A stretch of 64,000 nt of DNA from Streptomyces ferrugineus (GTDB lineage Bacteria > Actinomycetota > Actinomycetes > Streptomycetales > Streptomycetaceae): contig NZ_CP063373.1 in the NCBI RefSeq assembly GCF_015160855.1, positions 4,650,001-4,714,000 of the forward strand, read 5' to 3'. The notes under the pieces were generated by a model. The model was given only the letters and a program-made list of their open reading frames with translations. It was not told the origin of the DNA and searched no databases. Shown here piece by piece: positions 10,030 to 18,308 of the stretch. How positions within the stretch are numbered: the stretch's first letter is position 1; every line of letters begins with the position of its first letter. The position numbers were made by a program, and so were the translations under genes.

Positions 10030-10986
10030 CTAGGTGTCGACCGTGGCCTTTCGCTGGAACGCGGAGCGGTAGGCGTGCGGGGTGGTGCCGACCACCCGGC
10101 GGAAGCGCTCACGGAACGCCGTCGGTGAGCCGAACCCCGCCTGCCGGGCGATCCGTTCGACCGGATGGTCGCTGTTCTCCAGCAGATACTGGGCCCGCCG
10201 CACCCGTGCCCGCAGCAGCCACTGCAGGGGAGTGGTGCCGGTCTGCTCACGGAAGCGGCGGCTGAAGGTGCGCTCGCTCATCCCCGAGCGCTCCGCCATC
10301 GCGCCCAGTGTGATCTCCCCGGCCAGGTTGTCCTCGATCCACTCCAGCAGCGGTTCGAGCGCCGAGCCGCGCGGCACGGGCGGATGCTCGTGCACGATGA
10401 ACTGGGCCTGCCCGCCCTCCCGTTCCAGCGGTACGACGGAGACACGGGCGGTGTGCGCGGCCACGGCCGTACCGAGGTCCCGCCGGATCATGTGCAGGCA
10501 CATGTCCAGACCGGCGGCGGCCCCGGCGGAGGTGAGGACCTGCCCGTTGTCGACGTACAGCACGTCCGGCTCCACCTGGACGTCCGGGAAACGCCGGGCC
10601 AGCTCGCCGGTCGCCATCCAGTGCGTGGTGGCGCGCAGCCCGTCCAGCAGTCCGGCCTCGGCCAGCACGAACGCGCCCACGCAGATGGACGCGATCCGCG
10701 TGCCCGCCCGCGCGGCCCGGCGCAGGGCCGCCACGACCTGCTCCGAGGGCGGACCGGTGTCGTCGCGGCCCGGCACGATGATCGTGTCCGCGTCCGCAAG
10801 GCCGTCCAGCCCGCGGTCGATACGCAGGGCGAAGCCCTCCGTGGGCACCTCCGGCGATTCGGCGCACAGCCGCACCCGGTAGGGACAGCGGCCGTCCGGC
10901 AGCCGTGTCCAGCCGAACATCTGGAAGGGCGTCGCCATGTCGAACGGCACCACGTTGTCGAGAACCAGGATCGCCACGGTGTGCAT
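10030..10986 (-). CDS. GlxA-family transcriptional regulator (DJ-1/PfpI plus AraC HTH)
   Basis: A 318-residue regulator with an N-terminal DJ-1/PfpI-like amidotransferase domain (about 1-180) and a C-terminal AraC-type double helix-turn-helix (about 215-310). The PfpI part has the conserved stretch SICVGAFVLAEAGLLDG; its Cys is the nucleophile position of the fold. The HTH part has MAERSGMSERTFSRRF and the second recognition helix region GFGSPTAFRERFRR. GlxA-type regulators usually act on nearby metabolic genes; the ligand here is unknown. The start MHTVAILVLDN matches the family N-terminus. It diverges from the membrane protein at 11134. Being the first regulator beyond the PKS-NRPS genes, it could be a cluster regulator, but the sequence does not show that. 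Confidence 0.88.
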   Translation of the reverse strand: MHTVAILVLDNVVPFDMATPFQMFGWTRLPDGRCPYRVRLCAESPEVPTEGFALRIDRGLDGLADADTIIVPGRDDTGPPSEQVVAALRRAARAGTRIASICVGAFVLAEAGLLDGLRATTHWMATGELARRFPDVQVEPDVLYVDNGQVLTSAGAAAGLDMCLHMIRRDLGTAVAAHTARVSVVPLEREGGQAQFIVHEHPPVPRGSALEPLLEWIEDNLAGEITLGAMAERSGMSERTFSRRFREQTGTTPLQWLLRARVRRAQYLLENSDHPVERIARQAGFGSPTAFRERFRRVVGTTPHAYRSAFQRKATVDT

Positions 10987-11133
10987 GAAGGCCACCTTAG
11001 GCAGGTTCCCGCCAGCGGCAGAAGCCCAGGTCATGGGTAGGATCCCCGGTGTGGGGCCGGGTGCGGGAGCTGGCGGGAATCCGTTGGAAGCTGTCGTTTC
11101 AGCCCCTGTGCGGGCGGCCGGAAGATCCCTAGC

Positions 11134-11604
11134 GTGGGCCCGGTGACCAAGATCCTGCTCATCCTTCACGTCCTTGCCGCGATCATCGCCGTCGGCCCCG
11201 TCACCGTCGCGGCCAGCATGTTCCCGCCGGCCGCACGCCGCGTCCCGGCGGCGGACGGGGCCGTGGCGGTGGGCACCGTCCAACTGCTGCACCGCATCTG
11301 CCGCGTCTACGCGGCCATCGGGGTGTCGGTCCCCGTCCTCGGCCTCGCCACCGCCCTGGCGATGGGCGTCCTGGGCAGCGGCTGGCTCATCACGTCCATC
11401 GCGCTGACCGCCGCGGCCGCCGGGATGCTCATCGCGTTCGTCCTGCCCCGCCAGGAGGAACTCCTCGGGCAACTGACCGCCGAGAGGCCCGTCGAGCGCT
11501 CGGCCACCGTGCAACTCGCCATGGTCACCGGCGTCTTCAATCTGCTGTGGTCGACCGTCACCATCCTGATGATCGTCCGGCCGGGCTCGACGACGGGCGC
11601 CTGA
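11134..11604 (+). CDS. DUF2269-like integral membrane protein
   Basis: A 156-residue protein with about four transmembrane segments, resembling the DUF2269 family (N-terminal ILLILHVLAAIIAVGP, with the His in the first helix typical of the family). Function unknown. The GTG at 11134 has GGAAG at about 9 bases and is preferred; a GTG at 11143 would give the more usual N-terminus (VTKILLIL) but lies too far from that ribosome binding site. It diverges from the GlxA regulator, so the 147-base gap between them carries both promoters. Confidence 0.75.
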   Translation: MGPVTKILLILHVLAAIIAVGPVTVAASMFPPAARRVPAADGAVAVGTVQLLHRICRVYAAIGVSVPVLGLATALAMGVLGSGWLITSIALTAAAAGMLIAFVLPRQEELLGQLTAERPVERSATVQLAMVTGVFNLLWSTVTILMIVRPGSTTGA

Positions 11605-11774
11605 ACCGGGCCGGGCGGGCGGCCCCACGACGCCGCGTCGGGGCCGCCGTAGTCCCCGTTCGTCCGCCGTCAAGCGCTCTGGCAGAATTCGTACTTCAGT
11701 GTGCGTCGGCGCCTAGACTCGACAGCCGTGCCCATATGCACACAGGGGCCACGACACGAAAGGCGCGTTGACGG

Positions 11775-11990
11775 GTGTTCCAGGATTCCCCCATTTACGA
11801 CCGGCTCATCGCGGAGCGCGGCGACATCCCCACCCAGGTGCGCAGGGAGGCCGAACGCGTCAGCCGGGAAATGGAGTTCGTGATGCAGCCGGGGCCGCCC
11901 CTCGGCGGCGCACCGGCTCCCGGACGCCCGGCACCCCCGGCCCCGGCGTGGCAGCGCAGCGCCCTGCCGCCCGGCCAGTTGCCGGGCTGA
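11775..11990 (+). CDS. Small conserved actinomycete protein, unknown function
   Basis: A 71-residue hydrophilic protein. The first 40 residues look like a folded helical segment with alternating acidic and basic residues (SPIYDRLIAERGD); the last 30 are Pro/Ala/Gly-rich and probably disordered. GTG start with GAAAGG 12 bases upstream. A TAGACT hexamer near 11714 could be a -10 element. It ends six bases from the convergent ATP-grasp gene. No function is recognisable. Confidence 0.6.
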   Translation: MFQDSPIYDRLIAERGDIPTQVRREAERVSREMEFVMQPGPPLGGAPAPGRPAPPAPAWQRSALPPGQLPG

Positions 11991-11996
11991 GCCCGG

Positions 11997-12971
11997 TCAG
12001 ACGGCCTTCGCGCTCGCGCCGTTGACATGGCCGTCCCGCCCCGCGGCGGGGCGGGCGAGCCACCCGGCGATGCTGCGGGCTATCGGCTGACCCGTGTCCA
12101 CTTCGATGAAGCCGAACTGCCCCGACTGGTTGCACTCCAGGAACCACCAGGTCCCGTCGGCGTCCTCGACGAAGTCGAAGGCGCCGTAGGCGAGTTGGGC
12201 CTCCCGCAGGTACGCGCGCACGGCCTCGGCGACGCGCGGCGCGACCTCGACGGGCCGCCACGGCACATCGGACGCGGCGAAGCGGACGTCCACCTCGGCC
12301 TCGGTGCCGGTCGCCTTGCGGGCGGCCAGCAACTCCTCGCCGACCGCGGTGAGACGGATGTCGGCCCGCTTGGCGACGCGGCGTTGCAGCAGGGTGGGGC
12401 CGAACGCGACGGCCGAGAAATCCGTGTCCGGGGCCACCCTGCTGGTCGGCACCGCGCGCGGCGGGTCCTGCGGATGCGCGCCGGACACCGGCTTGACCAC
12501 CAGATCCGGAAAGCGCTCGGCGAAGTCCCGGGCGGCCTGCGGGAACGTGGTGATCAAAGTGGCCGGCACGGGCAGCCCGCAGCGCTGGGCCAGCCGTAGC
12601 TGCCAGGGCTTGTGGCGGGCCCGGCGGGCCGCGTCGGGATGGTTCATCCAGCGGGCGTCGCTGCCGCGCAGCATGCCGTACAGCGCCTGCCCCGCCTCCT
12701 CCGTCAGCCAGGCCGAGGGGCTGGTCGCCCGCTGCGCCGCCGCTCCCGGCCTGCGCAGCCATATCGAGCGCAGCCCACCGATGCTCACCAGGCGCCCCGC
12801 GGACGACAGATGGCCGCGGAAGGCGCCGTGCACGAACTCGCCCGACAGGGCGACCCCGCCGGTCAGGTCGGCGGGATCGAGGCGGAACACCGGAACGCCC
12901 GAGGCGTTCAGGTGCACGACCACCATGTCGGCGGTCACGTCCTCTTCGCTGGTCAGAATCAAGACGGTCAT
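11997..12971 (-). CDS. tgmB: ATP-grasp ribosomal peptide maturase (graspetide ligase, SAV_5884 type)
   Basis: A 324-residue ATP-grasp ligase with the N-terminal pre-ATP-grasp region (MTVLILTSEEDVTADMVV), an ATP-binding lysine region (DLVVKPVSG) and a C-terminal metal-binding segment (YGAFDFVED, then WFLECNQSGQFGFIE with the Glu/Asn pair). This architecture matches ligases that make side-chain ester or amide crosslinks in microviridin/graspetide RiPPs, using ATP to activate Asp or Glu carboxylates of the precursor. It starts 16 bases after the stop of the precursor gene in the same direction, so the two form an operon. The protein-isoaspartate-type methyltransferase that accompanies many relatives is not present next to it; the downstream neighbour is convergent. 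Confidence 0.88.
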   Translation of the reverse strand: MTVLILTSEEDVTADMVVVHLNASGVPVFRLDPADLTGGVALSGEFVHGAFRGHLSSAGRLVSIGGLRSIWLRRPGAAAQRATSPSAWLTEEAGQALYGMLRGSDARWMNHPDAARRARHKPWQLRLAQRCGLPVPATLITTFPQAARDFAERFPDLVVKPVSGAHPQDPPRAVPTSRVAPDTDFSAVAFGPTLLQRRVAKRADIRLTAVGEELLAARKATGTEAEVDVRFAASDVPWRPVEVAPRVAEAVRAYLREAQLAYGAFDFVEDADGTWWFLECNQSGQFGFIEVDTGQPIARSIAGWLARPAAGRDGHVNGASAKAV

Positions 12972-12987
12972 CGTCGCCGACCTGTGT

Positions 12988-13179
12988 TCAGTCGTCGAAG
13001 TGAGTCTTCGAGCCGGCCGTGGACGTCGTCGTGCCCAACTCCCGCAACAACGCGTGATCACGGGCGGCTATGCGGCCGTCACGGAGCACGTTCAACTGCA
13101 TACCGGAGTCATAGACGTACGGAGTGGTGACCTCCAACTCCGCTGCCGGCCGTGCATAGTTGAGCGCGAACGGTTGCAT
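12988..13179 (-). CDS. tgmA: Graspetide precursor peptide (ATP-grasp target RiPP)
   Basis: A 63-residue peptide beginning MQPFALNYARP. The leader has the motif typical of ATP-grasp-targeted precursors, PYVYDSGMQLNVLRDGR (residues 20-36). The C-terminal core begins near residue 48 and is rich in hydroxyl residues (T50, T51, T52, S53, T54, S57, T59), ending in two Asp. Thr/Ser side chains are the expected ester donors and D62/D63 the expected acceptors. The frame extends upstream to 13242, but the ATG at 13179 gives the conserved N-terminus. It precedes the ligase at 12971 and is probably transcribed from the AT-rich gap upstream. No protease or exporter is adjacent. Confidence 0.85.
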   Translation of the reverse strand: MQPFALNYARPAAELEVTTPYVYDSGMQLNVLRDGRIAARDHALLRELGTTTSTAGSKTHFDD

Positions 13180-13296
13180 CGTCTCTCCCTCACAGGTGCT
13201 GCTCCGATCGAGCCTGGTCACCCGGCGGCGGCCCTCGGTCACCGACGCCCTTTGTCTTCTACTTACTTAAACGAATCGAACGGGTGGTTGGTTTCC
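13180..13296 (-). promoter_or_regulatory. Putative promoter region of the graspetide operon
   Basis: This gap lies between the precursor start and the stop of the next gene on the same strand. Its far end (about 13253-13275) is clearly AT-richer than the surroundings, with short repeated tacttactta-like steps. No exact -10/-35 pair could be assigned, so this is a location call only. Confidence 0.35.
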
Positions 13297-13593
13297 TTAC
13301 TTTCTGTAGTCAACGGCGTCCGGCGGCCTCGCCTCGGGAGAACGGCGCAGGGTGCGCAGTGCCAGCAGGAGCACGCCGATGTCGTCCAGATACACCGGAT
13401 CGGGCATCAGATCGGCCGGCAGCACGAAGTACAGGACGGCACCCCAGAACACCCAGCGCGGCCCGGTCGGCAGTCCGGAACGCCGCAGCAGCCGCCGCGT
13501 CCGTACGAGCCGCACCAGCAGGCCGACGGCCACGGCGAGGAGGGCGGCCGCGAGGGCCAGGGCGACGACGATCGCCGCGGTGGTCGACTCCAC
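13297..13593 (-). CDS. YkvA/DUF1232-like small membrane protein
   Basis: A 98-residue protein with an N-terminal membrane helix (about residues 4-28), a basic loop and a second hydrophobic part with the DUF1232 signature (LPADLMPDPVYLDDIGVLLLA). Family function is unknown. The GTG at 13593 is chosen because GGAGGAGG stands directly upstream at ideal spacing; the longer frame to 13680 lacks this. It is tandem with the graspetide operon but separated from it by 117 bases. Confidence 0.75.
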   Translation of the reverse strand: MESTTAAIVVALALAAALLAVAVGLLVRLVRTRRLLRRSGLPTGPRWVFWGAVLYFVLPADLMPDPVYLDDIGVLLLALRTLRRSPEARPPDAVDYRK

Positions 13594-13881
13594 GGGTCCT
13601 CCTCCCGCCGGCGGCGCACGTCGCGCCCCTTGCTGGTCGGATGCCCGCTCACGTCGTGCGCATTGCATGACGGCGGTCACCCGGCCGCATCAAGTCACCC
13701 GTCAGGACGGAAGACGCACAAACCGCCCGGTCACCTGCTTGACCGCCCCGACGGGCGAACGAAGCAAGCAGGGAAGTGCCCCCGCCCGACGCAGTAGCCC
13801 CACCCCACCAATCCACCGCAGCCGGGATACGCCCCCGGGGTGCACGGGCCGGTCGTTTCCCGTACTTTTCGCTCGCCCCGG
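13594..13881. other. Intergenic stretch without recognisable gene
   Basis: About 290 bases between two same-strand genes. It should contain the promoter of the DUF1232 gene. No convincing coding frame, terminator hairpin or repeat was seen. Confidence 0.4.
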
Positions 13882-15012
13882 CTACTGGTCGGACGTCTCC
13901 GGCTGTTCCTCCGCGGTGGCCTTGCGGGGCCGGGCCGTGCCCTTGAGGCGCTCGAAGGTCCGGGTGAGCTGCTGGAGGGGGGACGCCGGGGTGGCGGCCG
14001 GTGCTTCGGGCTGCCGTTCGGGTGCCGCCTCGGCGGACTCCCGGTACGCGGTCAGCGCCGCGTGCGCCTGTTCGGCGGCCTCGCGGTACAGGTCGCGGGA
14101 CTTCGTCATCGCCTCGAGGGCCTCCGCGTACATCGCCACGAGCTTGCGCTCGCGCGCGAGTTCCTCCTCCAGGGTCAGCAGCCGCCAGTCCTCGCGCAGC
14201 GCGGTGAGGGCCTGCTCGGCGCCGTCCGGCAGCGGGCGCGGCAGCGCGGCGAAGCGGGTCACGGCGTGGATGAGTTCGGCCGGCTCCGAGCCGTCGAGGA
14301 AGACGCTGCGTACGGCGAAGTCGTCGACGCCGTAGCCGGTCGGCGCCGGGGCACCCGGCAGCACCACGGCACCGCCGCGCGGGACCTCGATGTCGAGGTC
14401 CCGCAGGGCCCAGTTCACGACACGGAGCTGGCTGGGCGCGGCACGGTGCTCCACCACCCGGTGCGCCAGGCCCGGCGGCAGCATCCCGGCGAGGGGCACG
14501 CGGCCGCGCTGGTCGGTGCTCATGGCCTCGTGGACGACGACATGGATGCTCCAGCCGTCACGGGCGGAGTCCCGCAGTATGCGCCGTACCGCCTTGTCGT
14601 CCGAGGGGAGCGGGTTGATGTCCCGCAGACGCAGGCCCGCGACGGCCTCGTGGTCCCAGGTCGCGTCCGGATCCTGCGGCCAGAACATGGCGGCCGGCGA
14701 CGGCCAGCGCGGGTCCCACGGGGCCTCCGCCTCCGCGACCAGCACCCACTGCTGCCCGCTGCCGGAGTCGTGCTCGACGGTCAGCCGGGCGCGCACGGTC
14801 ACCGACTCGGCGACCCGCCACCGGGCCTCGAAGATCCAGTCCTGGGCGCCCTCGGTCTCGGGCAGTTCCTGAAAGTCGTCGATGGCCCGGCTGTCCTTGA
14901 GGTGCCGCAGACTGAGCCGGAGTACGTCCTGTGCGGCGGACCCCGCGTGGCGACCGCGGGCGAACCAGACCGTGGGAGGGGCCGTGGGGCGGGTGCTGGG
15001 AGAGCTGGGCAT
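13882..15012 (-). CDS. Conserved hypothetical protein with C-terminal coiled coil
   Basis: A 376-residue protein with no signal peptide or membrane helix. The ATG at 15012 is used (MPSSPSTRPTAPP); the 62 codons above it look non-coding. Residues about 30-250 are mixed alpha/beta with repeated Trp-containing patches (WIFEARWRVAE, WDPRWPSP, DGWSIHVVVHEA). Residues about 265-330 form a long charged helix, likely a coiled coil (LEEELARERKLVAMYAEALEAM), and the tail is Pro/Ala-rich. The fold is not recognised and the neighbours give no functional clue. Confidence 0.65.
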   Translation of the reverse strand: MPSSPSTRPTAPPTVWFARGRHAGSAAQDVLRLSLRHLKDSRAIDDFQELPETEGAQDWIFEARWRVAESVTVRARLTVEHDSGSGQQWVLVAEAEAPWDPRWPSPAAMFWPQDPDATWDHEAVAGLRLRDINPLPSDDKAVRRILRDSARDGWSIHVVVHEAMSTDQRGRVPLAGMLPPGLAHRVVEHRAAPSQLRVVNWALRDLDIEVPRGGAVVLPGAPAPTGYGVDDFAVRSVFLDGSEPAELIHAVTRFAALPRPLPDGAEQALTALREDWRLLTLEEELARERKLVAMYAEALEAMTKSRDLYREAAEQAHAALTAYRESAEAAPERQPEAPAATPASPLQQLTRTFERLKGTARPRKATAEEQPETSDQ

Positions 15013-15172
15013 GGGTCCATCTGTGGGGCGGGGGCACGGGCTCGTACCAGTATCGTCGCCGCAGGTGGATGCCGATCGCCTGGGGTCCGCACACGGGGTG
15101 TGCGCGATCCGCACCGGCCGACCACCGCTCACTCGTGGCCCGCTCCCCGCCCCGTCATGACAATGACTCGGT

Positions 15173-15215
15173 GAGCAGGACCCGCCCACCATCCGCATTG
15201 GGGCGGGTCCTGCTC
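15173..15215 (-). terminator. Terminator hairpin after the lamin-tail gene
   Basis: A 15-bp perfect stem (15173-15187 with 15201-15215) and a 13-base loop lie just beyond the stop of the minus-strand gene ending at 15232. Confidence 0.75.
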
Positions 15216-15231
15216 GTCCCCGACTCCTCGC

Positions 15232-15726
15232 TCAGCCGTGGTACGTGATGTAGCCGTTGCCGTCCCGGTCGTTGCGGCTCTTGGTGTAGGAGTGCGAGTC
15301 CGCCCCGGCCCCCGAGGGCTTGTAGAGGTAGATCGAGTCCTGGTCGTTGTTCCAGATGAAGTTGCAGTTGTCGCGGTAGACGACGTTGCCCGCGTCGGAG
15401 TCGGTGCCGTTGCCGCCCCGGAGCTTCACATAGTCGCCGGGCTGCAGATAGTGGTTGGCGGTGAACCTGAAGCGGTTGCCGGCCTTGTCCTTCACGACAT
15501 AGCCCTTGAGGTTGACCGTCGTGCGCGACGCGTAGTTCTTGATGGTCAGGTATTCCTCGTCGGTGTTGCCGGTCCGGCAGTTGTTGGAGTCGCGGCCGGG
15601 TGCGTCGTACTGGACGCCCCGGATCTTCAGCGCGGACGAGTACTCGGTGGCCTGGGCCGGGGCGGCGGCGAGCGCGGCGAGGGTGCCGGCCGCGAGGGCG
15701 GTTGTGGCGAGAATGCGTATACGCAT
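15232..15726 (-). CDS. Secreted lamin-tail-domain protein
   Basis: A 164-residue secreted protein. The N-terminus (MRIRILATTALAAG, then AAAPAQA) is a Sec signal peptide with cleavage probably after AQA near residue 26. The mature part is a lamin tail domain, an Ig-like beta fold: EEYLTIKNYASRTTVNLKGYVV and LQPGDYVKLRGGNG are the typical turns, with two Cys that could pair. Such Streptomyces proteins are of unknown role and are thought to bind surfaces, DNA or partner proteins outside the cell. It has its own terminator downstream and stands alone. Confidence 0.85.
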   Translation of the reverse strand: MRIRILATTALAAGTLAALAAAPAQATEYSSALKIRGVQYDAPGRDSNNCRTGNTDEEYLTIKNYASRTTVNLKGYVVKDKAGNRFRFTANHYLQPGDYVKLRGGNGTDSDAGNVVYRDNCNFIWNNDQDSIYLYKPSGAGADSHSYTKSRNDRDGNGYITYHG

Positions 15727-15835
15727 GGAGAAATATCCCCCCTGTGTGGAACTTCTGTGAAGATCCGGAGTGTATCCAGGGACTGTCGCCCCTGTGTCGA
15801 CTTCACCGAAATGCGAGACGTGGGCGCGGCGACGG

Positions 15836-15869
15836 CGAAGGGGCCGGGGTGGGAACCCCGGCCCCTTCG
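15836..15869 (-). terminator. Terminator hairpin after the ferredoxin reductase gene
   Basis: A 15-bp perfect GC-rich stem (15836-15850 with 15855-15869) and a 4-base loop lie about 30 bases beyond the stop at 15901 of the minus-strand reductase gene. Confidence 0.85.
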
Positions 15870-15900
15870 GTCGGCCTCGGTCGGTGTCGCCGGCGCCGCC

Positions 15901-17265
15901 CTACGCGCCGCTCTCCCGGAGCATGTCCTCGCGCTCGACGAGCTTCACGCGCTCCCGGCCCTGCGGCTCGCCCAGGGCCTTCTCGGCGGCGTCGAGCCTG
16001 TACCAGCCCTCCCAGGTGGTGAAGCGGACCTCGCGCTCGGCGAGGAACGCCGCCACGGCCTCCGGCTCGGGCGAGGCCGGCGTCTGCAGACGGTCGTTCG
16101 CGTAGTCGTCCAGCAGATTCGACACCGTCTCGTTGGCGTCGCCCTTGGTGTGCCCGATCAGGCCCACCGGGCCACGGCGGATCCAGCCGGTGACATACGT
16201 CGACTGCAGGTGCTCGCCGGACTCCTGGACGACCCGGCCGCCCTCGTCCGGGACGGTGCCCGTCTCGATGTCCCAGGGCAGCTTGGGGAGTTTGTCGGAG
16301 AGGTAGCCGACCGCGCGGTAGACCGCGGTGACGTCCCAGTCCTTGAACTCGCCGGTGCCCTTGACGTTGCCGGTGCCGTCGAGGGCGGTGCGCTCGGTGC
16401 GCAGGCCGACGACCCTGCCGTCCTCGCCGAGGACCTCGGCCGGCGACTCGAAGAAGTGCAGGAACAGCTTGTGCGGCCGGTCGCCGACGTCGCGGATCGC
16501 CCAGTTCTCCAGGGTCTTGGCGACCATGTCGGCCTGCTTGTTGCCGCGCCGGGTCTCGATCGAGCCCTCGTCGTAGTCGATGTCCTCGGGGTCGACGATG
16601 ACCTCGATGTTGGGGGAGTGGTCCAGCTCCCGCAGCTCCATCGGCGAGAACTTCGCCTGCGCCGGGCCGCGGCGGCCGAACACATGGATCTCCAGCGCCT
16701 TGTTGGCCTTCAGACCGTCGTAGACGTTCGGCGGGATCTCCGTCGGCAGCAGTTCGTCCGCCGTCTTGGCGAGGATGCGGGCCACGTCCAGCGCGACGTT
16801 GCCCACGCCCAGCACCGCGACCTTCTCCGCCTGAAGCGGCCAGGTGCGCGGCACGTCCGGGTGGCCGTCGTACCAGGACACGAAGTCGGCCGCGCCGTAG
16901 GAGCCGTCGAGGTCGATACCCGGTATGCGCAGCTCGCGGTCGGCCGTCGCGCCCGTCGAGAAGATCACGGCGTCGTAGAACGCCCGCAGGTCGTCCAGGT
17001 TGATGTCGTTCGGGTAGTCGACGTTGCCGAAGAGACGGATCTGCGGCTTGTCGAGCACCTGGTGGAGGGCCGTGATGATGCCCTTGATGCGGGGGTGGTC
17101 GGGGGCGACGCCGTACCGGATCAGTCCGAACGGTGCGGGCATGCGCTCGAACAGGTCGATGGACACGCCGGGTTCGGCGGCCACGTCGGACTTGAGCAAC
17201 GCGTCGGCGGCGTAGATCCCGGCGGGGCCGGCTCCGACGATGGCTACCCGCAGGGGGCGGGGCAT
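15901..17265 (-). CDS. Ferredoxin-NADP+ reductase, adrenodoxin-reductase type (FprA-like)
   Basis: A 454-residue flavoprotein that passes electrons between NADPH and ferredoxin, supporting P450 or iron-sulfur enzymes. FAD-binding GAGPAGIYAADAL is near residue 11, followed by FERMPAPFGLIRYGVAPDHP, which is diagnostic of the adrenodoxin reductase family. The NADPH site is GVGNVALDVARIL, and the C-terminal family segment is YVTGWIRRGPVGLIGHTKGDA. Length matches FprA proteins. ATG start with GAAGGGAA upstream. A DtxR/IdeR-type iron box stands 48-66 bases before the start, suggesting repression by an iron-dependent regulator. It may serve the P450 at 49.9 kb, but that link is only a possibility. 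Confidence 0.93.
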   Translation of the reverse strand: MPRPLRVAIVGAGPAGIYAADALLKSDVAAEPGVSIDLFERMPAPFGLIRYGVAPDHPRIKGIITALHQVLDKPQIRLFGNVDYPNDINLDDLRAFYDAVIFSTGATADRELRIPGIDLDGSYGAADFVSWYDGHPDVPRTWPLQAEKVAVLGVGNVALDVARILAKTADELLPTEIPPNVYDGLKANKALEIHVFGRRGPAQAKFSPMELRELDHSPNIEVIVDPEDIDYDEGSIETRRGNKQADMVAKTLENWAIRDVGDRPHKLFLHFFESPAEVLGEDGRVVGLRTERTALDGTGNVKGTGEFKDWDVTAVYRAVGYLSDKLPKLPWDIETGTVPDEGGRVVQESGEHLQSTYVTGWIRRGPVGLIGHTKGDANETVSNLLDDYANDRLQTPASPEPEAVAAFLAEREVRFTTWEGWYRLDAAEKALGEPQGRERVKLVEREDMLRESGA

Positions 17266-17312
17266 GATCAGGTTCCCTTCGAGAGGCGATAGATCGACTC
17301 GAACGGGAAGCC

Positions 17313-17331
17313 TAAACTAAGGCAAGCCTAA
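17313..17331 (-). promoter_or_regulatory. Probable iron box (DtxR/IdeR/DmdR1-type operator)
   Basis: This 19-base site fits the actinomycete iron-box pattern TwAGGTwAGsCTwACCTwA at 15 of 19 positions, equally well on either strand. It lies 48-66 bases upstream of the reductase start, where an operator should be. The match is by eye; binding is inferred. Confidence 0.6.
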
Positions 17332-17396
17332 GTCGGTACGCGGGTCCGACCTATGAGCTCATAAATCAATTCTATGGGGTGTCCGGGAGCCCGGGA

Positions 17397-17436
17397 CCTC
17401 GGTTGCCGTACCGCGGGGGCGGTGCGGCAACCGAGG
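17397..17436 (-). terminator. Terminator hairpin after the chitosanase gene
   Basis: An 18-bp stem (17397-17414 with 17419-17436, one G-T pair) and a 4-base G loop end 8 bases from the chitosanase stop at 17444. It also shields the upstream region of the reductase gene. Confidence 0.85.
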
Positions 17437-17443
17437 GCTCCGG

Positions 17444-18262
17444 TCAGTCGAGGTGGTAGCTGTCCCCGTACACCTTCCAGTCCAGCGGTGTGTCGAGGTC
17501 GAGGTTGCCGTCGCGCAGGAAGACCCGCTGGGCCGTGTCGACCCGGCTGGTGTCGCTGTGGGCCTCCTCCTGTTTCATGGCCCACACCCGCGCGTCCAGG
17601 AAGGCGTGCAGGTAGGTGACCTCGTCACCGCCCTGCGCCGGGGGCCGGGCCCGGTCGAGGGCGCGCCCGCGGATGTTGCGGAAGCTGGTGGGGTCGGTGC
17701 CGTCGCCGTGCATCACGATGGCGTCGTAGTACACGAACTGGCCGAGCACCCGCAGGCCGTCGGTCCTGCCCTGGCGTACGGCCGGGTTGAAGTACACCCG
17801 GTCGCGCTCGTCGTTCTGCGCCCGCCGGAACGCCTCGTCCCGCGCGGCCCGGACCCAGTCGCCGGGGTAGTCGGGGTCGAGTCCGTCGTGCGAGTCGGTG
17901 CCGTTCACGCGGCGCAGCGCCGGCAGGTACGGGGCGAGGACGTTGCCGGGGCGGCGGTCGGCGTACAGCTCGACCAGGTCGAGCATGTCGCCGGTGCCGG
18001 AGCAGAAGCCGATGATGCCGGCGGTGTAGCCGCGGCCGTCGCCGATGTCCTCGATGTACTTGTACTGCGCCTTCCAGTCGAGCGAGGAGTTCTCCGCGCT
18101 CGACACCAGCTTCATGGCGATCTCCTTCTTCGCCGGGTCGTCGAGTCCCACCGCGGCGTGGCGCGCGGCGGCGTGCGGGGAGTTGAGGAGCGGGGCTGAT
18201 GCCAGGGACGCGCCGATCAGGGCGAGCAGTGTGCGGCGCGACGTGCGAGCGGGGTGCTTCAC
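17444..18262 (-). CDS. csn: Secreted chitosanase, GH46
   Basis: A 272-residue secreted endo-chitosanase cutting beta-1,4 bonds in glucosamine polymers. The N-terminus has a twin-Arg-like start (RTSRRTLLALIGA) and a signal region ending near HAAARHAA. The mature start has LDDPAKKEIAMKLVSSAENSS, with the catalytic Glu in SSAENSS, and the catalytic Asp in YIEDIGDGRGYTAG; both are the canonical GH46 acid and base. Length and C-terminus (DGNLDLDTPLDWKVYGDSYHLD) match Streptomyces enzymes. GTG start with GGAG upstream. A perfect-armed palindrome 47-69 bases upstream resembles the CsnR operator. A terminator follows. The GH2 exo-glucosaminidase fragment at 36 kb would have been a partner enzyme. Confidence 0.95.
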   Translation of the reverse strand: MKHPARTSRRTLLALIGASLASAPLLNSPHAAARHAAVGLDDPAKKEIAMKLVSSAENSSLDWKAQYKYIEDIGDGRGYTAGIIGFCSGTGDMLDLVELYADRRPGNVLAPYLPALRRVNGTDSHDGLDPDYPGDWVRAARDEAFRRAQNDERDRVYFNPAVRQGRTDGLRVLGQFVYYDAIVMHGDGTDPTSFRNIRGRALDRARPPAQGGDEVTYLHAFLDARVWAMKQEEAHSDTSRVDTAQRVFLRDGNLDLDTPLDWKVYGDSYHLD

Positions 18263-18308
18263 GGCGGCTCCAGATGAGGTGGGGGTGGGGAGTTGGCCGT
18301 ACGTGACA

